From assembly GCA_028753945.1 (NCBI GenBank), contig JAPNXP010000013.1, positions 1,798,001-1,862,000 on the forward strand: a stretch of 64,000 bases of DNA, written 5' to 3'. The position numbers and the translations under genes are program-made. The notes under the pieces are model-generated. The model did no database searches. It was not told the origin of the DNA and saw only the letters and a list, made by a program, of their open reading frames with translations. Each line of letters begins with the position of its first letter. Within the stretch, counting starts at the first letter, position 1. The stretch comes from Hexactinellida sp. DTS-2022 (lineage: Eukaryota; Porifera; Hexactinellida). This document shows, one piece after another, positions 12,634 to 23,639 of the stretch.

Positions 12634-13126
12634 CTGTGCTGCCAAGTGAGTTCAGATAAATTCCTGGAGATTGACCATAAAATTTACGGAGAAACAAAAG
12701 TTTTACGGAGCATGCTAAAATTCCCTCTGCGACCCAATAGTTCTTAATTTGCTTTTTCAAATCATATAAACTAACTATTTTGTATGAATAATCATTTATA
12801 AAGGTAGTTATATGGACGCTACTCACTAATAGTATGTATCAAACTATCAAAGTAAGATTTAATTTAACTAATTTTTAATTGTGCAACTGTTTTGAATCAA
12901 GAGTATTCTGCGATTGGAATAATTCATCGCTATGATATTATTTAACATATTATAAAACATAAATAATAATATGGTGGTTCACTAGTAAAACAAAACGCAG
13001 TTATATGTTAAACAAGAAGTCTTATATTTCGCTAGAAATACGTAGAAATAAGTCTTCATACGTAGACACGTAGATAGGGGTATATTTACGTAGTCTACGT
13101 AAATTTACGGAGACTTGGCAGCACTG
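12634..13126. mobile_element. hAT MITE (493 bp)
   Basis: The inverted termini are CTGTGCTGCCAAGT on the left and CAGTGCTGCCAAGT on the right read inward. A perfect 8-bp duplication, CCACCCAG, lies at 12626-12633 and 13127-13134. Near the right end is a run of ACGTAG and TTTACG words. It is non-coding. Confidence 0.9.
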
Positions 13127-13418
13127 CCACCCAGGCTTGTGTTTTAATAGTATAGATAAGCATGATTTTTATGTCATACATAACCTGCTTTGATATACTG
13201 AACAAACATACTAATTTTAATTGAATTGAATTCTATGAGTGTATTGTTTGATTATTTTAACTTTCACGAAATACAGTACTTTGTGTGTGTATCTAACACT
13301 TTGGGTATCTGTATACCTGGGGTAGAGATCTGTTGTCCATCCGAGTATGATCTCCTTAATATCTCTCTTCTACAATAGATGGTAAAATCATAATTTGTAG
13401 TTATCGTACGAATCATTG

Positions 13419-14110
13419 TTAGTTTACAACTTCCTCTTCTTTTCCACCATCCAAATACTCGAATAACATCGTGTTGGGAGTGTCGTTGTGTGCTTTGTAT
13501 AGCAAGTTGTGCAGCTCTTCATGTAGAAGGAGTCATGAAGGTCTGCCCACGTATATTCTTCTTTAGGATTTCCTACAAATGGCAACATTGTAAGAAAAAT
13601 ATTACTGAATGTTACAAATATTCTGGATTTACGTCAATTGAAGGTGTAGAGCGAAAATAACAATGAGTGTCAATAAAGATTACACTCAAAGATTCAGACA
13701 GTAAATGTGAAAACGGAAGCTTACTTTTAAGTTATTAAGGCGTTGAAATATAGATTCCGTAAAATCCGAAAAGATTCTGATACATCTAAAAAAGTAATAT
13801 TTACTATTAACACTATTTTATCTTTTAAATAACTCAATCAAATACATTTACCTGTGAGGTGTTGTTTCCGATGCTAGTATCGAGGGGTACTTTCTTCTTA
13901 GTATTCTTGGCATAAGAGGATCTTTCGAAGTAAGTTCTTGTGATATGGATTGGAATCTTTTTGTCCTTCTTCGTTCCTACTTCTGTTTTAGAAATTGTAA
14001 CAACGCTTTCTGTTGCTTTCGACTACATGTAAGGCCCGAGATGTTTCGTTTGCTTCTTTGTTTTGCGAATGTTTTTGTAGATGATGTTATCATCCTTCTT
14101 TTGAGGGGCA
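13419..14110 (-). pseudogene. 3' exons of unrecognised spliced gene
   Basis: Three minus-strand exons with good GT-AG borders can be read. Exon C (14110-13852) follows acceptor CCCTGTAATTAG and ends at donor CACAG/GTAAATG; it is Lys-rich and contains one in-frame TAG after GPYM. Exon D (13785-13725) lies between TTTTTTAG and GTAAGC. Exon E (13572-13419) follows CATTTGTAG; it has EEYTWADLHD in one frame and, after a one-base shift, LHEELHNLLYK to a stop after GGKEEEVVN. The introns are about 66 and 152 bases. The product is not recognised. The stop and frameshift suggest a decayed gene, or a mobile-element gene. Confidence 0.5.
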
Positions 14111-14260
14111 CTAATTACAGGGAGAATAATTATGAAAATAATTATAATCGAAAGAATGAATCGTACTTTAGCAACAAGATAGACTGTGTTTTATGTCTGA
14201 ATTAAATACCGTCATCAGTTCAACTAACAGACTAGTGTTTACTTTCTTATCATATTGTAT

Positions 14261-14452
14261 CTACTGCTTGAGTTGTTCAAAATTGATACTGTCCATAGCT
14301 GATTGCTGTTTAGAAGTTCGAGATTCATCTATGTTGCTAACCGCTTCGATGGGATTATCAGGAGTTGGGAAAAAAATGTCGTTTATACCTTCGATATCAT
14401 TTTGTGGATATGTGAATTCAGAGAAAATCGATTCTTCTAAATCAGGGGGGGG
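14261..14452 (-). pseudogene. Acidic coding-like segment, probable upstream exon
   Basis: The minus strand has an open frame of about 60 codons that begins PPDLEESIFSEF, runs through an acidic, Pro/Asp-rich stretch (NDIEGINDIFF) and ends EQLKQ before TAG. Composition and position suggest an exon of the same transcription unit as 13419-14110. No convincing donor follows it. Function unknown. The plus-strand frame over the same bases is its shadow. Confidence 0.35.
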
Positions 14453-14902
14453 TCAATCGGCAGATACTTGACCCATAGCCAGGTGGTGATCACAGCTTAA
14501 GGTGAGAATTGCTGACTAATTAAAATTGTAAAAAAGTAAAAAGTGTGTTTTGGATAAAAATGCTCATGGGAGGACTTCGGGGACCAGATGTAATTAACTT
14601 AGTATCAATCGATGCTAATCTGACACGGGTGACAACTCCAGAGTGTCACTTATGGCAAATACTGAATGGATGTAGGTGTCCAAAAGCAATAAATTCGTTA
14701 AGTACTTGGTACTTCGTGAAGGGAGGGGGGGTCGTGGGTATGCCCTAAAATATATTTTTCCATGAAGTCACCTATGGGCTAATTAGTATTCTTAAGATTG
14801 AACCCCCCCCCCCCATGTTCATGGTTGAAAATCATCAATAATCTCTCAACATCAGTACAAATTCCATTTGGAGTTATTCAAAGTATTGTGTTGCTGAACG
14901 CT

Positions 14903-15337
14903 TCATTTTGATGGATACTGAAGTAAATACTTCTCCAAATATAGATTATATTTTGTACCATGTGGAAACAAATCCCTTATTTTTGGAAGAATTCGTCCTA
15001 AATCACAACACAATTTTTCACCCAAGTGAAGTTCACTTAACTTCTGCATATCTCGGACTGCCTCTCTGCTCAAAACATAATTACTACAGTGGATGCCACT
15101 CTTATACGGAATCGAATGGACATGTAATTGATTATTAAATAGAGTTATAGGGCTGTAATTAACATTAACTGAACATTCGAGAGTATTTATCAGGAATTCA
15201 GCAGTAAGATGTTCACGAGTTTCCAACCTTTCTGCGATGAGTTTTCCAGCATGTTGCGAAGTTTGTGTGCGTTTCATAATTCGTTCGCAAAATTCGATTT
15301 CGTGAGCATCATTAGACTTTCCACATTTGCCCCACAT
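14903..15337 (-). CDS. Unrecognised 144-residue open frame
   Basis: This is one of the longest uninterrupted frames in the window, with mixed, protein-like composition and moderate charge. It starts MWGKCGK, contains HAGKLIAERLETREHLTAEF and ends LLQYPSK. A good acceptor (TTTCCTGTTAG) lies just before the Met codon, so it may be an internal exon rather than a true start. It lies upstream of, and on the same strand as, the spliced relics at 13.4-14.5 kb and the OTU relic. No domain is recognised. The segment between it and 14471 has a poly-C run (about 14804-14814) and coding-like scraps whose strand is unclear. Confidence 0.4.
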   Translation of the reverse strand: MWGKCGKSNDAHEIEFCERIMKRTQTSQHAGKLIAERLETREHLTAEFLINTLECSVNVNYSPITLFNNQLHVHSIPYKSGIHCSNYVLSREAVRDMQKLSELHLGEKLCCDLGRILPKIRDLFPHGTKYNLYLEKYLLQYPSK

Positions 15338-15339
15338 TA

Positions 15340-16650
15340 GTCTAACAGGAAATTATCCTAAGGCCTACCTGGATTAGGACCTAGAGTCTTGAGCTTTGAA
15401 GGTGGATTATTTATGGATGGCGGGTATATTTGCATATATGACAGCGATCTGCATTGCTACAGGGAATCGCCATACGAATCATGTTTTAAGGAATTTCGAC
15501 ATTGGAATTGGGTTCAATATTTGATCTATCAAAAATTCATTTTACTCTAATAAGTTTACTACTTTCAAAGTTCAGATAACCGAGACCTACAACTAACTAC
15601 TACAAAGTACCTTTGGCTTATAAAATTCCACTTTCTAAGTGCGAACATCCATAATTTAAAATTCCTAAACTGGATTAATCCCTAGATTAGTCGGACTGAG
15701 TCGCAAATTCTTCTTAGGAAAATATTTTGACGATAGGTGGATAAAAAAATTGGCTACTTTGTTAAGTGAATCTACTTGGAAATCATCCCAGATATGCAGG
15801 AGATTACTGGAATTACTAATGTAGATGACATGTAACTGAAACTGAGTTAACAATTAACTTTTCCCACATAATACAATAGATTTCCAGGGATTGAGAAACG
15901 CGATGATTTAGTCGTTTACGACATTCATCTCAAGCTACTAAGATGGGAAAATAACTTACTTGAACCCCCAACCTGGGGTGCATTATCCCTAGGGGGTGCA
16001 CAGGACAAGGAGTGGAGTGAATTTTGAGCATTTCTAAATCAAGTTTTTAAAATTTAGTTATAGTCTACAAGTTAATGCTCTCGATTTTTATTTATTTATA
16101 TTTTGTTCTAACTTCTGTGAAGTGCCGACTCTTTCAAAGAGGGCTTGGTCCGTGTTGGAGACATTTACGTCAACCAACCTTTGTAGTGGAGGTTTTCTAC
16201 TTTGTATAAATTAAGGTTAAATTACCCCACGTGAATGAAAGTTCTTGTATTAATCTGTAATTGTGAGAAATAGATACCTATACGATACAAAGCACTAAAC
16301 CAAAAAGAAAATGTCCCTATCTATTATACTTTTTATTTTTAGTCGGTTTCAAAATTTGGCTAATACAAATCTCCCATAGGGCGATTTCCAAAGGTGGTGG
16401 TCGATATTATGCGGTAATTTGGCAATGCGGCCATCAATGTTTGTTATCAGAGTCAATATTTAAGGATTATAAGCGTACGGAGTTGGTAGACGGTTTACAT
16501 CTTTGAATTATGACTTGGAATTTTTTTTTCAAACATTTTATCAAATTTCGCATAAAAATATGACCTTTTTATTCATCTTTTGGTTTCAAAAGGTCGCAAT
16601 ATTTTTTATTTAGATCTTATCAAAATTCTAAACCGGCCACCAACCGCCCA
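15340..16650. other. No recognised gene
   Basis: Only short frames are present. At 15969-16003 a small inverted pair (CTGGGGTGCA and related words) resembles a MITE end but has no partner that I can place. Nothing else identifiable. Confidence 0.5.
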
Positions 16651-16666
16651 TAACGATGATCTATGT

Positions 16667-18206
16667 CAGTAGTTCTTAAGGATGCTTAGGGTGAAAAGTG
16701 TATTAGCGGTATGGGTGGTTTTAGTGTCTTTGTAGATAATGAAGTGTAATTCTCCAATCTGCTCTGTAATTGCATAACTAAGCTTAAAATGTATACAGCA
16801 TATCTAAGTGCAAACTATTTTTCGAGTAGCATTACATTCAAGAGGAAATGCGTCCCCATAGGGGTAATACTGTTATATTAGATTTCACTGAATAAAATCT
16901 TCTAAAGTATATTCGAAATAGCTCCAAAAATTTGTATAATTGATCAGTACTATAAGCACTACATTTGCTTAGCTCACCAGACGCCTATCACAAGTATAAC
17001 CATTCCTTAACTAACGAATCGTAAAATTCGTCAAAAAAGATGCCAAAAAGTGGTATTTTTGCTCCTTTCTTGGTCTCCACTCAAACACTAATCGTTAGTT
17101 TGCTTCAATGAGCTTGCAAAATGATCTTTATACAATTAAGAACTATATCTGAATTTTTGAAAGCATTCCCTTATGAACTTTATTAGATAAAATTCGGGAT
17201 ATGTCAAAAAAATTATAATTGAGTAATTGAAGGCTGAAGTTTTTTGATTGTGAAATGCATATGTGCTATTAAATTTGTCCGTATTACAAACGGATTAGTT
17301 TCAATATACTAGATAATTTTCATACTATACACTAAATATGCATTGAAACAACATAGTAAACATACGACTTGAATAAATCGAATTCTATGCTAGTTTCTGT
17401 CATATTAATGGAGTCCGCTTTCTTTTGGGACATCATTATCAGCGATTAAATCATGGCTAACGTAGTGATTAATGCTCTAATATGTATAATAACTCTACAC
17501 TAGTTGGGTTACAGTATGAATATACTAATATATATGACCATTGAGGTGAATTATATAATATAGTCAATTAATCTGTTGATGATGCATAAAAAAATGTAAA
17601 AAATATGCATATCAGAATTTCTAGCCCATTATCAACTGGTTTTGGCAATATATGCTAATCACTGATATATTTGTGCATATTAATGTTAGTTTATACACAC
17701 AAAGTATAAAAGTGCACGATATAGTACATATAAAAACAAGGAATGTCAATTGAGATAATAAAAAAAGCTACATCATCAATAATGACGTCACCAAATTGAC
17801 ATTTTGAAGACTTTGAAGAATTTTTTTTTTAAATTTCACTTCTCATATAATTATATGATTCATTAGCTTCATTTCACAGTATAAACTCGCATTTCAATTT
17901 TGTCACAAAAAGACCTAAAATTTCACCCTAAGCATCCTTAACCTGGGGGAAATTTCCTCCTGGGGGGAAATTTCGGGAATATAGGGGGGAAATCAATTTA
18001 GACAAAATTAATAAGAATAATAAAACCATAATAAAATAATACCTCCTACATTGATCCACTGGTGGCCAAGAAGCAGTTATCGCCAGACAGCTAATAATTT
18101 GTAATTTCAATGCTACTTTATTCCTTATACTACAAATGAAGGGGGAAATCGGATAGAGTGAACAGGCCAAAAGGGGAAATGACATAAAAAAGGTTAAGAA
18201 CCACTG
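16667..18206. mobile_element. Non-autonomous hAT element (1.54 kb)
   Basis: The left end is CAGTAGTTCTTAA and the right end, read inward, is CAGTGGTTCTTAACC. A perfect 8-bp duplication, ATCTATGT, lies at 16659-16666 and 18207-18214. About 260 bases inside the right end (17920-17945) is an inverted copy of the left subterminal sequence GGATGCTTAGGGTGA, so the left end has probably lost the matching outer segment. The interior is AT-rich and non-coding; the 112-codon frame at 17928-18266 overlaps the terminus and is an artefact. Confidence 0.9.
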
Positions 18207-18214
18207 ATCTATGT

Positions 18215-20180
18215 GATATATCGCACAGGATATGTCTTTAGCAAATAATGATCTTGCAAACCACACACTTATAAGGTTGAGTCTGAAGAAATCCCCCTAT
18301 GGGACTTTTGTATTACCATAATACTGCACGCCCCATAAAATCGAATTTATAGAATATAATTGGATTTCGTTTTCAGTTTGGAACTAGCTATAATGTCTTC
18401 CATCATACGTATATGTGATAATCAAACACCTAACTTCAAAACGAATTTTATGTGTTTTTTGCCTGAATATGCCCTAATTTAACCTTAAAGAAAAGTAGCG
18501 TAATCGTTTGGATATTCCTCACGACATGCGAGTTCCCCTATCAAAACTTCTCGCATTGCTGATTCAGTGGTCACTACTCTTTACCAAGGGGCGCATTGAT
18601 CATATTAGTATTCAAAACTTCATTGTTGAGAATGCGCATGTGCATTTATCATTTGAAATGTCTTATTACCGACTGGTCTAAATTAATAGTCATTGTGTGG
18701 TCCTTATTTGCATAAAAATGTCGGGTTCAATACACAAGGGCGTATTTCTTTGAGTGACATGGGAGCAATCGTCCCCACAGTGTCCATACTGGGAAGCGAG
18801 TGTCATTTCGCCCCCCCCCCCCCAACCAATATTTCGTGCACCTCATATTTTTATCTCCCTTAAATTAATAATTATTTACTAATACTCTATGAAATTTGAT
18901 TACCCTCTTCACCCCAGAAAATATTTATCTATTTGCAGTCTATGAAATCCAAACTTGTCATATTATTACATACTGACGCTTTATTTCTATTGAGACCATA
19001 AGATGTTTGCTCGTACCAACCCAATCTTCTGTTCAAATCAACTCCCCTATCAATTTAGTCCTTCATACTTCGGTATGTCTTGAGTGTGCATCAGCAAACT
19101 TCAGATATGAGGGGTTCACGAATTAAAAAGGTTGGGTATTAATTTCAATACTTAACTGTAGACTGCCTACTGATACACGTTGTGCCAGGAGGAAAACAGG
19201 TCGATCAAATAATTCAAATTTCAAGAAAATTGGGATTTAGACATGGTTTTGTACTCTCTATCGATTTCATTCAAAAAATCAAAATTTTCAGAAATTGTTA
19301 TGATGACGTAGCAGAAAAGTGAACTGCTCCACTTGCCCGCCACTTGCTTTTCTAAATTATAAATGTTATAATTTCACCGTAGAAATACCCGAAAGAAGAT
19401 ATTATACTAAATAATATCTATCTTAGTATATTTGGTTTGACTAATACAGAGTTGTGATAGATATAACTCAAATATATGTAATTTTTGGTTATCCATGGTT
19501 CATCTAAAACAAATTTGCCGAATTTTTTAAAAAGATGTAACTTTCGTAAAGTGTATCAGATTTGTTCAATTTTTGAGATCTGATGACTAATAAGATAGTC
19601 GTCATTATTAAAGTTTAAAAACAAAGGATTACTTACATGTTAACGGCGTTATATCGAGTTAAAGAGAAAGTATGTGACATCACTTTTTGTAGAAATCCTT
19701 TAGTAAATTTTTTTGAAAATTCTAGAATGTTGATATATTATTGTGCTCTTGTTGGATTTCAAATTTTTAGGTTCTAAATATTAAATTCAAAGAACTACAG
19801 GGTATGCTATTTTCCTGAAAATCACTCCGGCAGTCTACGGTTAATTTCACACACACATAGGCATTTTCAGAATATAATTTCATGGTTTCATTTTCATTAT
19901 TTAGTAGAACCTCGTTAATACGAAAACCAAAGGATCGTGAAAGTTCCGCCTTATCGGAATTTCGTATTAGTCTAAAGTACAGTACATTCAAAATCCTTTG
20001 AAGCTGTCGAAAAACTGTGTTCGTATACCCGGGAATTTGTACTAACTATCTTCGTTCTAAAAAGATTCTTCAGTACTTGGTATAGATAAGCTAGTTTTCC
20101 TCGGTGGTTAATTGATCAAAGATCTAGAACAAACTACAGTCTCAAAATAAACAACAATAACTATAAAGATGAATTCATTT
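18215..20180. other. No recognised gene; poly-C run and Tigger-like scrap
   Basis: A poly-C run lies at about 18810-18824. At about 19910-20040 the sequence has CCTCGTTAATACGAAAACC and TTATCGGAATTTCGTATTA, words typical of pogo/Tigger-like termini, but a complete element cannot be bounded. No coding region was recognised. Confidence 0.45.
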
Positions 20181-20184
20181 TGAA

Positions 20185-20420
20185 CAGGCCTTCATCTAGC
20201 CCTAAAAGATTTGAGCACCCTAGGTGATGTTGATTTAAAATCGCGCACCCAAATTTACCACAAATAGTCCATTTACCAAAAACAGACCAAAATTAGTATT
20301 AAAATACCCTGGGTGCGCATTGCGCACCCAAATGAGTTCAAATTTAATGCACCCTTCCAGCATTTATCCTTAGAAACACGCACCCCTGGTTCGCGCGCCG
20401 CGAACCCAGATGAAGTCCTG
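20185..20420. mobile_element. hAT MITE (236 bp)
   Basis: The termini are CAGGCCTTCATCT on the left and CAGGACTTCATCT on the right read inward. A perfect 8-bp duplication, ATTTTGAA, lies at 20177-20184 and 20421-20428. The interior contains several GCGCACCC words. Non-coding. Confidence 0.92.
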
Positions 20421-21329
20421 ATTTTGAACATTTGGATAAACTTCATATATGTACTAAACATATCATTCGTCTTTTTTTAACAAAGTAGTATATTCTTGAT
20501 AGAATTCCTGTATAATACAAATGTATAATATTAATGCAGAATATGTATTAGTGTACTCGCATTTAGTCTATTTACTTTGAACTACGAATATATTTCTTAC
20601 GGATTACAGTTTACCGTCCCAACAATCGCGATTGTAGAGGTTAATTCCCGACACAAATTTATTTGCTCAAATGGCTAAGGAAATCTCCGCTCCTACTCTG
20701 AAATCCGGCTAACATATCTAGGATTGGAAACCCTTAAACGAAGCTGCCACATCGAGAATGCGTGCTACCGAAGGTTGACTCTTAAAGTCGTTGCAGATGT
20801 TGGAGAACTTTGTCAACCGAAGCTATGCGGAGATCCGAGAGCCGAGGCCGTACAAATGGAGAGCCGAGTGCCGAGGTTCGTACAAATTGTGTTGAAATAG
20901 GTCCAGTGTGCAAGGGCTACGAAATATACGTAAATCCCAGTCTCCTCCAGCGCGAAATTACGGCTACACACCGAGTATTGGAAAGATGGGGCGAGGTTGT
21001 CGCGGATAATGCAAGAATCCTAGAGAGGTCTAGACCACAGAACATGTAATCACGCTATTGGACGAGCGCCCGGTCCGACATCGTCCCCTTGAGTATCCCC
21101 TGGAATTGAAGCAGAGGTAGCGAGACAAATAAACGAGATGCTCCAAAACATTATCATATGCCCTTCGAACCCTCCATGGGCAAGCCGAGTCATATTAGTT
21201 AAAAATGACGAATCGCACCGTTTCGCTGTGGATGACCGTGACTTAAATTACGAAAAATGATGCTTACTCTATGGCAGACCGAATAGGGGAGCACAATTTT
21301 CTCTAAATTGGATGGAGCCTCTGCTTACT

Positions 21330-21437
21330 GAGCGCCATATATTCATACTTCACTGGTACGAAGTGAGCGCCATATATTCATACTTCACTGGTACACTCCA
21401 GTGTACCAGTGAAGTATAATATATGGCGCTCACTTCG
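21330..21437. repeat. Snap-back duplication inside the gypsy RT
   Basis: The block TGAGCGCCATATATTCATAC...CACTGGTAC occurs twice directly (from about 21330 and 21365) and once inverted immediately after (about 21395-21434), separated by ACTCCAGT. It replaces the expected RT stretch between motif A and the FVDD motif. This looks like a template-switch or fold-back rearrangement. Confidence 0.8.
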
Positions 21438-21837
21438 TTTGTATCGACGCAGGGACAACCGTGTGCCATTTGGTCTTCCGAACTCACAGGCGACCTACAA
21501 AGGGCTGTGGATCAGACTCTCCGAGGATGCCCGAATGTGCAGGCGTTCGTGGACGACACATGTATTCATTCAACTGATTTCGAAGCGTATCTGAGATACC
21601 TGTAGGGTGTACTGGAGATTTACTATGAGGCTGCAATTCAACTAAGAGTGGAGAAGTGTTCTTTCGGGTATGAGGAAGTGGAAATCCCAGGTAATTGGTA
21701 TCTAAGGATGGAAGCGCCCCTTACCTACCACTTTATGGAAGATCGCACAGTTTACACGGCCTATCTCGAATAAAGTGAATTGGACTGATAAATTGGTGTC
21801 GGGAGTATATTCCCAGTTTACCAGTACCGCGAGGTTC

Positions 21838-21992
21838 CAGGGGCGTGCTGGCCATACAATCGATGCGGGATTCCCGCTCGGGCCCCCCTTTAGGAGCCGT
21901 CTTAGGGGCCCCCTTGTGGGACCGCAGGCCCCCACTGCGATTACTTTCTGAATGGAATCCCGCATGGGTCCCCCAACCCCAGCACGCCCCTG
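21838..21992. mobile_element. GC-rich hAT-like MITE (155 bp)
   Basis: The termini read CAGGGGCGTGCTGG inward at both ends. The interior is unusually GC-rich, with GGGCCCCCC-type runs. Flanks CGAGGTTC and GCGAAACC are only partly similar, so the target duplication is not convincing. It interrupts the gypsy pol between RT and RNase H. Confidence 0.75.
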
Positions 21993-23562
21993 GCGAAACC
22001 ACTTAATGAACTCACGATATCGGGGTTCCGTGGATGTGGACCAAGGAGTGTGAGATGAGTTATCAAAAGCTGATGGATCAACAAGTAAATGAGCCTCGAA
22101 AGTTGGCCTTTCCGAATTGGGAAAAGCCATTCTTTGTGGAAACAGACACGTCTAACACTGCTGTCTGAGCTGTATTGTCCTAAGATGATGGGGAAGGAAA
22201 CCGAAGACTTCTTTATTTCTGTTCGAGTATAGTTTGAATGATGCGCAAAGGAGATACACCGCAGGAGAGCTCAAGCATACGCGCTAATTGGAGTTCTAAG
22301 GAAATTGAAGTTCTACTTACAGGCAGCAAAGAAGGTTGTTATAATTACGGTTTACGGATCATCATCCGTTGGAGTGACGAAGACGGAAAATGGACCCTTG
22401 CAATAAATATACCATGTGGATCCTGAATTTGAGCCAATTAACTATAAATACAGTTTCGCAGGGGAAGGTCCAATGGCTGTGCCGATTATTTAAGTCGAAC
22501 ACCTGTGAGTGTGGACAGTGTCATGAATGATCGAGCAAAACGTGTACATACTAGACCAAGAAGTGGGAACACTTCGTTACGAACTCAGGGATGGATAACT
22601 CAGAGACCAGAGCATTGTGAACGCCTGTCAACAACTAAGGGAGCACGGAAATATATCGGTTGGACCATATAAGAATCAAGAAGGTATGAGGATATACGTA
22701 GAGGGAAAGCAGTTTCTCAAGAGAGCTTTTGTAATACCCAACAGTTTATGGTTAAAGATGACCGAAATAGCACATCGGATATCGCACCCAGGGATAGAAA
22801 AGACAGATTCCCACCTCCGAGATCGATAATACTGGGTGGGAATTCGAAATACGTAGAATAATGCTGTAGGACATGCCTCATATGTCTAGATAACAAGAGA
22901 GCTACTGAGAAGAGGAAACCTCTGAAGCCCATCGAATTAGATATTTCCAGAGCCAAGAAGAATCATATCCACAGACATTGTAGTCTTGCCGTGGTCAGCC
23001 GACAGATACCGATATATTCTTATCATTGTGTACTTGTTTTCGAAATTTGTAGAAGTAGTCGCTATGCAAGAACAGACTGCTGAATCTATACGGAACGCCA
23101 TAGAAATAGGATGGGTGTATAGATATAGGGTACTAGATGTATTACTGTCGGACCAGGGGCGAAATATCGATGTGAAGTGATAAGACAGATGTACACTTAT
23201 TTCGGGATTGAGAAGAGGTATTTTTCACCTTATCACCCCCAAGGGGGATGGCCAATTAGAGCGGACTTTGGAGATCGTTAAACAAGCTCTACGATGTTTG
23301 CTGTCAGAGCGAAAACTGGACAATACTGTTTGGTCGAATATCTTGCAGGAAGTGGCCTTTAACGTGAATTCACTGAAGAGTAGCAGCACCAACTTTACAC
23401 CCCAAGAACTGATGTTCGGAACGAAAATTAGTTTGACCATGTACCAGAAGATAGGAACTAGTAAGTACCCGACCACCGAAAATAAATAAGAATGGCACGA
23501 AGCGGCAGAACACATGACCCGCAGCAAAGCGAATAGTAAGGAGTACTACGATAGAAGAACTG

Positions 23563-23635
23563 TTGGGGTAGTTGTATATTGATACAAGGTAATTGTACGT
23601 ATATTGATACAAGGTAGTTGTATATTGATATAAAA
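23563..23635. repeat. Short minisatellite, about 21-31 bp unit
   Basis: Three copies of GTATATTGATACAAGGTAGTT-type units lie in tandem immediately after the end of the gypsy pol relic. They create the small overlapping minus-strand frames in this area. Confidence 0.75.
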
Positions 23636-23639
23636 TTAT

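Larger units (their letters stand above)
20690..23545 (+). pseudogene. pol: Degenerate Ty3/gypsy-like retrotransposon pol
   Basis: Plus-strand fragments follow the gypsy pol order. RT starts near 21130 with NPPWASRVILVKNDES and VDDRDLN, and resumes near 21430 with STQGQP and the FVDD catalytic block (about 21550). RNase H lies near 22085-22300, with FPNWEKPFFVETD and a RYTAGEL-like block. Integrase has HRISHPG (about 22770) and a CRTCLIC zinc-binding block (about 22865). Its core has the block beginning PWSADRYRYI, SDQGRNID (about 23150) and GDGQLER (about 23245) as the DD-E residues, and the region ends near FTPQELMFG. Many frameshifts and stops separate these. I saw no gag, no protease and no LTR pair. 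The copy is dead, with a snap-back in RT and a MITE inserted before RNase H. Confidence 0.8.

Noticed and set aside
17928..18266. 112-codon minus-strand frame
   Set aside because: It spans the terminus and target duplication of a hAT element and has no protein-like conservation.
21702..22130. 142-codon minus-strand frame
   Set aside because: It is antisense to the gypsy pol relic and passes through a GC-rich MITE.
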